14,259 nt of DNA from positions 1 to 14,259 of the forward strand of contig JACQDU010000598.1 in NCBI GenBank assembly GCA_016200955.1, in the 5' to 3' direction. The notes under the pieces were generated by a model. The model saw nothing but the letters and a program-made list of their open reading frames with translations, was not told the origin of the DNA and did no database searches. The first letter of the stretch is position 1, and each line of letters begins with the position of its first letter. The stretch comes from a bacterium. Lineage in GTDB: Bacteria > Planctomycetota > J058 > JACQDU01. Position numbers and translations under genes: made by a program. Below, one piece after another: positions 9,731 to 14,259 of the stretch.

Positions 9731-9857
9731 TGCCCTGCTCCTTCTGCCGTGGGGGGAGCTCCGCTCCCCCCCGGCCCCCATGGTGCCGTGGGGCCTTGGA
9801 ACTTGCCGGGATCATGACGCGGCGGACGCCTTTGCGCTCGCGCTCGAGGTGGCTCAT
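9723..9857 (-). CDS. Possible small ORF (44 residues) between the HATPase and STAS genes
   Basis: ATG at 9857 overlaps the HATPase stop as ATGA. It is preceded by AGGGAGGGAG ending six bases upstream, one of the strongest ribosome-binding sites in the window. The ORF ends in a TGA that overlaps the first codons of the STAS gene by eight bases. The first ~17 codons (MSHLERERKGVRRVMIP) have the strong G/C third-position bias of the neighbouring genes; after that codon use loosens and the frame runs through the GC hairpin. No family is recognised. The protein would be basic and soluble. It may be a real small gene, a coupling leader that carries ribosomes to the STAS start, or the decayed front of a longer gene broken by the hairpin element. 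Confidence 0.35.
   Translation of the reverse strand: MSHLERERKGVRRVMIPASSKAPRHHGGRGGAELPPRQKEQGSA
9738..9743 (-). promoter_or_regulatory. Shine-Dalgarno that fixes the STAS gene start
   Basis: On the minus strand the bases read AAGGAG, seven bases before the GTG at 9730. This is the best ribosome-binding site in the area and argues against the longer frame that opens at 9781. The GC hairpin at 9751-9771 lies just upstream on the transcript and leaves the site unpaired. Confidence 0.75.
9751..9771 (-). repeat. Perfect GC hairpin upstream of the STAS gene
   Basis: Plus-strand GGGGGGAGC (9751-9759) and GCTCCCCCC (9763-9771) form a nine-pair stem around a three-base loop. On the minus strand the loop is GGA, preceded by a GGGGGCC run (9779-9773). 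A second, weaker pairing links GGCCCC at 9773-9778 with TGGGGCC at 9789-9795. A 10-base direct repeat (TGCCGTGGGG at 9745-9754 and 9784-9793) brackets the hairpin. It could be an insertion-type element, a processing site or an RNA structure setting STAS expression. Confidence 0.75.
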
Positions 9858-10297
9858 GGGGCGCTCCCTCCCTGGGGGTAGAACTTCACCATGACGAGCT
9901 CGTTCACGTGCGTCGAGTCCACCGAGTAGCGGACCTCGTCCATGATCTTCCGCATGAGGAACATACCGAGGCCTCCCTTGAGGCCTTTCTTGATGTGGTC
10001 GTGGATGTCGGGCGCCGCGATCTCCTCCGGGTTGAAGCGCTTCCCGTTGTCGCGGATCGTGATCTCGAGGCGCTCCGTGTCGCCGTTGAAGACGACCTCG
10101 ATGTCGCCCTTCTGCGTGCCGTAAGCGTGCTCGACGACGTTCGCGACGGCCTCGTCCACGGCGAGGATGATCTTGTCCTTGTCCTTGCGGCCGAACGGAG
10201 TCTTCTCGAGGAAGTCCGATGCGGCCTGCCGGACGAGGGCGAGGTTCCTCGTCTCGTTCGAGATCTTCATGTCGTGCCGATGGGGTGCCGGGGGCAT
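9854..10297 (-). CDS. HATPase anti-sigma factor/serine kinase (RsbW/SpoIIAB-like)
   Basis: Encodes 147 residues, the usual size for the GHKL anti-sigma kinase family (HATPase_c_2). ATP-binding motifs: N-box DEAVANVVEHAYG (48-60; E49 and N53), G1 box DNGKRF (83-88), and G2 box GGLGMFLMR (108-116). It should bind and hold a sigma factor or other target and phosphorylate the STAS protein encoded downstream. The ATG at 10297 is 13 bases after the phosphatase stop, with GGAG about 11 bases upstream. A second ATG at residue 10 (10270) has no ribosome-binding site but starts closer to the conserved region (MKISNETRN), so the first nine residues are uncertain. Its stop overlaps the possible small ORF as ATGA. 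Confidence 0.92.
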   Translation of the reverse strand: MPPAPHRHDMKISNETRNLALVRQAASDFLEKTPFGRKDKDKIILAVDEAVANVVEHAYGTQKGDIEVVFNGDTERLEITIRDNGKRFNPEEIAAPDIHDHIKKGLKGGLGMFLMRKIMDEVRYSVDSTHVNELVMVKFYPQGGSAP

Positions 10298-10310
10298 TTC
10301 CCGCGCTCTC

Positions 10311-12263
10311 CTACTTCAGCACAGCGAGCGTCGTGATCGTGATGTCGTCGGATTGCTCGGCGTCGCCCCGGTGGGCCTTGAGCTCCTCGACGATCGCGTT
10401 CACGCAGTCCTTGGAAGACAGCTTGGCATGCTGGCGGACGAGGTTGTAGAAGCGCTCGTCCCCGAACTCCTCCGACTCCGCGTTCATGGCTTCGTTGACG
10501 CCGTCCGTGTAAGCGACGATCCGGTCGCCCGGCTTGAGCGTGAGCTCGACCTCCTGGACGTGGCTGTCGAAGATCGTGCCCTTGTCGAAGCCGAGGGCGA
10601 TCCCCTGCGGCTTGCAGAGCTCGTACTGGTCCGTCTCGGCGCGGTAGACGACGAGCGGGTTGTGACCGGCGCTCGCGACCTTCATCTCGTAGGTCTTCAC
10701 GTTGAGGACCATGTACATCGAGGTCACGAACATGCCGCGCCTGATGTCCTTCGCGAGGATCCGGTTCACCTTCTTGAAGGTATCCGCGGGAGAGACGTTG
10801 CGCACGCTCGCCAGGCGAACCAGCGAGCGCGCCATCGTCATGACCATGGAGCCCGGGATCCCCTTGCCCGAGACGTCGGCCACGATGATCCCGAGGTGGG
10901 TCTGGTCGATGACGATGAAGTCGTAGTAGTCGCCTCCGACCTCCTTCGCCGAGAGGTAGAAGGAGTGGATGTCGAGCCCCGGGATCTGCGGGATCCTCTC
11001 GGGGAGGAGCTTCGTCTGGATCTCGGTCGCGATCGCGAGCTCGCGCTCGATCGCCTTCCTGTCCACGGCGTGCTGCTGCGCCGCGCGCAGGTTCCGCGTC
11101 ATGATGTTGAACGTGTGCGCGAGCGCGCCGATCTCGTCGTGAGACTGCGGCTTCGTCTCGTGCTCGAGGTCTCCTCCGGCGACGGCCGCGATGTCTCCCT
11201 CGAGCGTGCGGATCGGCTTCGTCAAGAGGGCGGCGATGAGGGCCGTCAGGAACACTCCCGCGAGCGCGCCGAGCGCGGTCACGAGAGCGATGCGGCCCAT
11301 GACCTTGTCCTTGACCTCGTCGATCTTCTCCGCGTTCACGAAGACCATGGCATAGACCTTGGCCCCCGCGTTTCTCGGAGCGACCGGATTCCCCGCCGAA
11401 TCCATGATCGGCTTGTCGAAACGGCGGATGAGCGTCTGAACGCCGTCGACGTTGGCGCTGCCCTCGGAAATCTCGACGTTTCCGCTCGTCGTCAGGCGGC
11501 TCACGTTCACGCCGACCTTGCTCGACGACAGGGCCCACGCGTCCACGTCCTTCTCGCCGACCTTCTCGACGATCCCGGCCGAGAGGATCTGCTTCGTGCC
11601 AGCCTCGCCGCTCTTCGATTGCTCCACGAGAGTGTTGAGCTGCGCGCTCAGCTCCCGCTGCTGGACGGATTTCAGCTCGTCCCAGATGTGCTGCTTCTTG
11701 TTGTCCCAGAGCTTCTGTTGCTCGGCGAAGTTCGGAGACTGCGGGTCGGGTTTCTGCTCTCCGCAGAGAGCCCTCATGAGGTCGTCGACGATCTCGTCGG
11801 GTTTCACCCAGGGAATGCGGTCCACACCCTCCGCCAGAGCCGACGACGCCGAGATTCCGCCCTGGTTGATCTGGTCGTTCACTTCCTGGACGGTGATCGA
11901 GTAGGTGAGGAAGCCGAGCAAGGCCATGAACATCGCGACGACGACCGCCGTGAGCGCGGCGAACTTGACGCCGATCGAGATGCCGCGGGAGAAGGGAGAG
12001 ATCGCCTCCAGCTCGAGCGCCTTCTCCTCCTCCTTCGGCTTCTTGACCTTCTTCATCTTTCCGGTCGCGGGCTTCGCCGCGGTCTCGCCCTGACCGGAAG
12101 ATGCGAAGCGGCCGGTCGTGCGGCCCTTCTTGAGACCCGCGAAGCGGGCCGACTTGGAATCGGACTCGTCCTCGGGCGCCTCGTCGCCGTTGTCGTCGGG
12201 GTCGAGCGGCCCCTCGCGCTTCTCGCGGTCGCTCGGTCGGCTCTGGCGCTGACGGTCGCTCAT
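10311..12263 (-). CDS. Membrane sensor PP2C-type serine phosphatase with HAMP domain (RsbU/SpoIIE-like)
   Basis: Encodes 650 residues from the ATG at 12263, which has GGTGA seven bases upstream and lies seven bases after the pgsA stop; the longer open frame runs back into pgsA and is not used. Order: a charged cytoplasmic N-terminus (1-96, Lys/Glu/Asp rich), a membrane helix (~98-120), an extracytoplasmic sensor region (~121-323, no family recognised), a second helix (~325-347), HAMP (348-400, with TKPIRTLEGDIAAVAGGDL), a helical linker (RELAIATEIQTKLLP, 407-421), then the phosphatase (~428-650). Metal-site motifs are GGDYYDF (443-449), VADVSGKG (461-468), AYTDGVNEA (584-592) and QSDDITI (637-643). 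It should dephosphorylate the STAS protein upon an external signal, closing the partner-switch loop with the two genes downstream. Confidence 0.94.
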   Translation of the reverse strand: MSDRQRQSRPSDREKREGPLDPDDNGDEAPEDESDSKSARFAGLKKGRTTGRFASSGQGETAAKPATGKMKKVKKPKEEEKALELEAISPFSRGISIGVKFAALTAVVVAMFMALLGFLTYSITVQEVNDQINQGGISASSALAEGVDRIPWVKPDEIVDDLMRALCGEQKPDPQSPNFAEQQKLWDNKKQHIWDELKSVQQRELSAQLNTLVEQSKSGEAGTKQILSAGIVEKVGEKDVDAWALSSSKVGVNVSRLTTSGNVEISEGSANVDGVQTLIRRFDKPIMDSAGNPVAPRNAGAKVYAMVFVNAEKIDEVKDKVMGRIALVTALGALAGVFLTALIAALLTKPIRTLEGDIAAVAGGDLEHETKPQSHDEIGALAHTFNIMTRNLRAAQQHAVDRKAIERELAIATEIQTKLLPERIPQIPGLDIHSFYLSAKEVGGDYYDFIVIDQTHLGIIVADVSGKGIPGSMVMTMARSLVRLASVRNVSPADTFKKVNRILAKDIRRGMFVTSMYMVLNVKTYEMKVASAGHNPLVVYRAETDQYELCKPQGIALGFDKGTIFDSHVQEVELTLKPGDRIVAYTDGVNEAMNAESEEFGDERFYNLVRQHAKLSSKDCVNAIVEELKAHRGDAEQSDDITITTLAVLK

Positions 12264-12270
12264 GCTGGGC

Positions 12271-12990
12271 TCACCGCGCCGCCTCGGGCGGCGTCGCGCG
12301 AGCGGGCACGGCCTGACCGCTCGCTCCCTTGCGCAGGACGTTCCGCGCGTGGAGCACGTAGACGACGCCGGACGCGAGCGTCGCGAACAGCGCCCAGTAG
12401 AGGAGGACCGCCGCGAGCGTGCGCCACCCGGCTTCCTCCCGGAAATTCGCCAGCATGAACAGGATCGTCGTGATGCACACCGACTGGGAGACGATCTTCG
12501 CCTTCCCCCAGACGAGCGCCGGGAAAGGGACGCCCCGGGACTCGGAGAATCCGCGGATTCCGTCGACCAGGCTCTCGCGCGCAACGATCAGGACGACCAT
12601 CCAGGCGGACACCCCCGAGGCGGCGATCGGGACCAGGAACAAGAACGCGCCTATCACCAGCATCTTATCGGCGAAGGGGTCGGCGATCCGACCGAAGTCC
12701 GTCGTAAGGTGAAACCGGCGCGCGATGTATCCGTCGACCACATCCGAGATCGCAGCGATGACGAAGATAGCAGTCCCCAAATTCAGGAGCAAGCGCTCCC
12801 GGTCGCGGATCCAGCTCCAGAGGCCGCGCCACGTCGGGCTGCCGCCGAGGTCGCCCAGGTTCGGCGGAGGGGGCCCGAGCGGGCTCCAGCTCTCCGCCCA
12901 CCCGATTCCGTGGAGGATCACGAAGAGAAAGCCCGCGAGGACGAGCCTTGCCATCGTGATCTGGTTGGGCAGGCTCCGCGGAAGGTTCAC
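12271..12990 (-). CDS. pgsA: CDP-diacylglycerol--glycerol-3-phosphate 3-phosphatidyltransferase
   Basis: Encodes 239 residues. It transfers a phosphatidyl group from CDP-diacylglycerol to glycerol-3-phosphate, making phosphatidylglycerophosphate in the inner membrane. The full CDP-alcohol phosphotransferase signature is present: D83, D86-G87, A90-R91, G100, D104 and D108, within DVVDGYIARRFHL and GRIADPFADK. The N-terminus (NLPNQIT-like: SLPNQITMARL, 6-16) is typical of PgsA. An unusual Pro/Gly/Trp-rich stretch of about 35 residues (33-67) separates the first two membrane helices; most relatives have a short loop there. Start is GTG at 12990, with TGAGG upstream that overlaps the rimO stop. 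It lies six bases after rimO and seven bases before the phosphatase gene, so it is in the same operon. Confidence 0.94.
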   Translation of the reverse strand: MNLPRSLPNQITMARLVLAGFLFVILHGIGWAESWSPLGPPPPNLGDLGGSPTWRGLWSWIRDRERLLLNLGTAIFVIAAISDVVDGYIARRFHLTTDFGRIADPFADKMLVIGAFLFLVPIAASGVSAWMVVLIVARESLVDGIRGFSESRGVPFPALVWGKAKIVSQSVCITTILFMLANFREEAGWRTLAAVLLYWALFATLASGVVYVLHARNVLRKGASGQAVPARATPPEAAR

Positions 12991-12996
12991 GCCGCC

Positions 12997-14259
12997 TCAG
13001 TCGCTCCGGGGGCGGGGGCGACGAACGTCGCCCCGCGCGGCGTCGGCCGAGGGAATGAGGGGGAGTCTTCGCCGCTGCGGCGGCTTCGCGGCGCGCGCGC
13101 GCGTGGGGGGCGCGCCCTTCTCGAGCGCTCGCGCGACGAGGTCGTAGCCGTTCGCGCCCGTGACCCTCGCCATGAGGAAAGTCCCTGGCTCGATCTCGGC
13201 ACCGCGAGGCGCTATCAGGAGCACGACCGGGTCGATCTCGGGAGCGTCCCAGACCGAGCGACCGACGAAGGTCCCGCTCTCGTCTCCCGCGGCTTCCACG
13301 ACGACCTCGATGTCCTCGCCGACCCTGTCGAGCGCCTGGGCGAAGGCGATCTCCTGTTGCGTCGCCATGAGCTCGTCGGCGCGGCGCTTCTTCTCCTCGG
13401 GCGGGATGTCGTCCTGGAACTTCTCTCCCGCCGGCGTGTTCTTTTCGTGGGAGTAAGTGAAGACGCCGAACCGCTCGAAGCGGAACTCTCTCACGAAAGA
13501 AACGAGCTCCTCGTGCTCGGCGAGGGTCTCTCCCGGGAAGCCGGAGATGAAGGTCGTCCGGAGCACGATCCCCGGGACGCGCTCGCGGAGCTTCGAGAGG
13601 AGCTCGCACGTCTCCTCACGCGTGTGGCGGCGCCCCATGCGCTTGAGCATGCGCGAGCTTATGTGCTGGATCGGCATGTCGAGGTAAGGAACGACCGCGC
13701 CCTTCTGTTTCGTGCGCACGAGCCGGGCGAACGTCGCGATGAGCTCATCGGAGACATGCCCCGGATACGCATAGAGCATGCGGACCCAGCGCACTCCGCC
13801 GACCGCCGCGAGCTCTTCCAGGAGCCACGAGAGCCCGCCGGTTTTTTCTCTCCCGGAGAGGTCGCGTCCCCAGTCCGTCGTGTCCTGGGAGATCAGGTTC
13901 AGCTCGCGCGCTCCGGCGAGCACGAGCTCGCGCGCCTCCGCGAGGATCGTGTCCGCCGGCTTCGACCGGAACAGCCCGCGGAAGGTCGGGATCGAGCAGA
14001 ACGTGCAGGCGTTCGAGCAGCCCTCGCTGATCCTCAGATACGCGTAGTGGCGCGGCGTCACACGCAGGCGAGCGGTCTCTTCGCGGATGACGGGGACTCT
14101 CCCGTCGGGCGCGACGAGCGTGCGCCAGGGGGCGGGGGCGACGGAAGTCGCCCCATGCCCGGGGGCGGGGGCGACGGAAGTCGCCCCATGCAGCCCGGGG
14201 GCGGGGGCGACGGAAGTCGCCCCATGCAGCCCGGGGGCGGGGGCGACGGAAGTCGCCCC
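12997..14259 (-). CDS. rimO: Ribosomal protein S12 methylthiotransferase (N-terminus outside window), with repeat-expanded linker
   Basis: The last 420 residues are in the window. RimO is a radical-SAM enzyme that adds a methylthio group to an aspartate of ribosomal protein S12. The radical-SAM cysteines are in EGCSNACTFCSIPTFRG (codons around 14019-13998). YLDMPIQHISSRMLKRMGR identifies RimO rather than the tRNA enzyme MiaB, which has a different motif there. A C-terminal TRAM domain follows (VGRSVWDAPEID to NGYDLVAR). The upstream UPF0004 domain is cut off. A GTG at 14061 could look like a start, but the frame is open to the edge and the conserved region before it belongs to the protein. 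The open stretch 14128-14259 encodes a tandem GATSVAPAPGLH repeat in the inter-domain linker. A basic tail of ~42 residues after TRAM ends in another copy of the same DNA element. The stop is six bases before pgsA. Confidence 0.93.
   Translation of the reverse strand, partial: GATSVAPAPGLHGATSVAPAPGLHGATSVAPAPGHGATSVAPAPWRTLVAPDGRVPVIREETARLRVTPRHYAYLRISEGCSNACTFCSIPTFRGLFRSKPADTILAEARELVLAGARELNLISQDTTDWGRDLSGREKTGGLSWLLEELAAVGGVRWVRMLYAYPGHVSDELIATFARLVRTKQKGAVVPYLDMPIQHISSRMLKRMGRRHTREETCELLSKLRERVPGIVLRTTFISGFPGETLAEHEELVSFVREFRFERFGVFTYSHEKNTPAGEKFQDDIPPEEKKRRADELMATQQEIAFAQALDRVGEDIEVVVEAAGDESGTFVGRSVWDAPEIDPVVLLIAPRGAEIEPGTFLMARVTGANGYDLVARALEKGAPPTRARAAKPPQRRRLPLIPSADAARGDVRRPRPRSD
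13006..13034. repeat. Solitary copy of the rimO GC-hairpin element, at the rimO 3' end
   Basis: This has the same G-run and hairpin layout as the array at 14128-14259: GGGGGC, then stem GGGGCGAC (13015-13022), a four-base GAAC loop, and GTCGCCCC (13027-13034). It differs from the array copies at the loop. It is in the same orientation but falls in a different reading frame of rimO, coding GDVRRPRPR, the last residues before the stop. It ends 16 bases before the pgsA start. Confidence 0.85.
14128..14259. repeat. Tandem array of a 36-base GC-hairpin element, in frame within rimO
   Basis: There are four head-to-tail copies: 14128-14160 (33 bases, lacking one CAG triplet), 14161-14196, 14197-14232 (both 36 bases and identical), and 14233-14259 (cut by the window edge). 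Each copy has two G-runs followed by the stem GGGGCGAC, a GGAA loop, and GTCGCCCC, then ATGCAGCCC. The copies are identical apart from the triplet loss, so the array is young or kept homogeneous. Since the unit is a multiple of three, each copy adds 12 residues (GATSVAPAPGLH) to the RimO linker. More copies may lie beyond the right edge. Confidence 0.95.

Noticed and set aside
9731..9781. Extended N-terminus of the STAS protein (ATG at 9781)
   Set aside because: It runs through a GC hairpin, has no ribosome-binding site of its own, and the GTG at 9730 has AAGGAG at ideal spacing.
10167..12458. Plus-strand 763-codon frame
   Set aside because: It is antisense to the PP2C phosphatase gene and its neighbours; no motifs.
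12264..12584. Extended N-terminus of the phosphatase (107 more codons)
   Set aside because: This part lies over pgsA in a wrong frame. The ATG at 12263 has a ribosome-binding site and operon-like spacing.
12987..13202. Separate 71-codon minus-strand gene ending in GATFVAPAPG
   Set aside because: It overlaps the TRAM end of rimO in another frame. Its resemblance to the rimO linker peptide comes from the shared DNA element, not from a real protein.
14128..14259. CRISPR array (36-base repeats)
   Set aside because: The units are directly abutting with no spacers, lie in frame inside rimO, and no cas gene is nearby.

Overview
This window comes from a very GC-rich bacterial chromosome and is almost entirely coding. 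No gap between genes exceeds about 125 bases. No rRNA, tRNA, transposase or CRISPR array was seen. The gene mix suggests Planctomycetota or a similar large-genome, GC-rich lineage: a Ser/Thr kinase fused to a sulfatase-modifying-factor-like domain, a group-II PyrF, an O-antigen-ligase-like protein with a long soluble tail, and an RsbU/RsbW/RsbV-type partner-switching set. That assignment is inference from gene families; there is no marker gene here to prove it.

Layout: all genes but one read leftward (minus strand), in two blocks. The right block (14259 to 7180) looks like one tightly packed operon, in transcription order: rimO (ribosomal protein S12 methylthiotransferase, cut by the right edge), pgsA (phosphatidylglycerophosphate synthase), a membrane HAMP/PP2C-type phosphatase (RsbU-like), a HATPase anti-sigma kinase (RsbW-like), a possible 44-residue small ORF, a STAS anti-sigma antagonist (RsbV-like), and a Ser/Thr kinase carrying a degenerate FGE/SUMF domain. 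Gaps run from -8 to +13 bases. The left block (6546 to 1) is glnD (PII uridylyltransferase), then, after a 124-base spacer holding a long inverted repeat, pabA/trpG-type amidotransferase, pyrF, and an O-antigen-ligase/Wzy-like membrane protein cut by the left edge. Between the blocks one plus-strand gene encodes a short, divergent endonuclease V-like protein. It shares a 120-base divergent spacer with glnD.

Function: the phosphatase, kinase and antagonist form a plausible complete partner switch. An extracytoplasmic sensor controls dephosphorylation of the STAS protein, which then competes for the HATPase and frees a sigma factor or other target. No sigma factor is encoded here. The Ser/Thr kinase translated one base downstream of the STAS gene may be a second input. 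The left block joins nitrogen-status signalling (GlnD) with glutamine-dependent and pyrimidine biosynthesis.

The most unusual signal is a family of small GC-rich hairpin elements that enter coding DNA. Four tandem copies (36-base period, right edge) lie in frame inside the rimO inter-domain linker. Another copy forms the last codons of rimO in a different reading frame. A structurally similar but distinct hairpin lies just upstream of the STAS gene. They resemble, by analogy only, protein-coding palindromic elements such as those of Rickettsia. Other points to check: a probable ACG start and altered active-site motif in the endonuclease V-like gene, an overlooked small ORF with a strong ribosome-binding site, and the sulfatase-modifying domain's missing cysteines.
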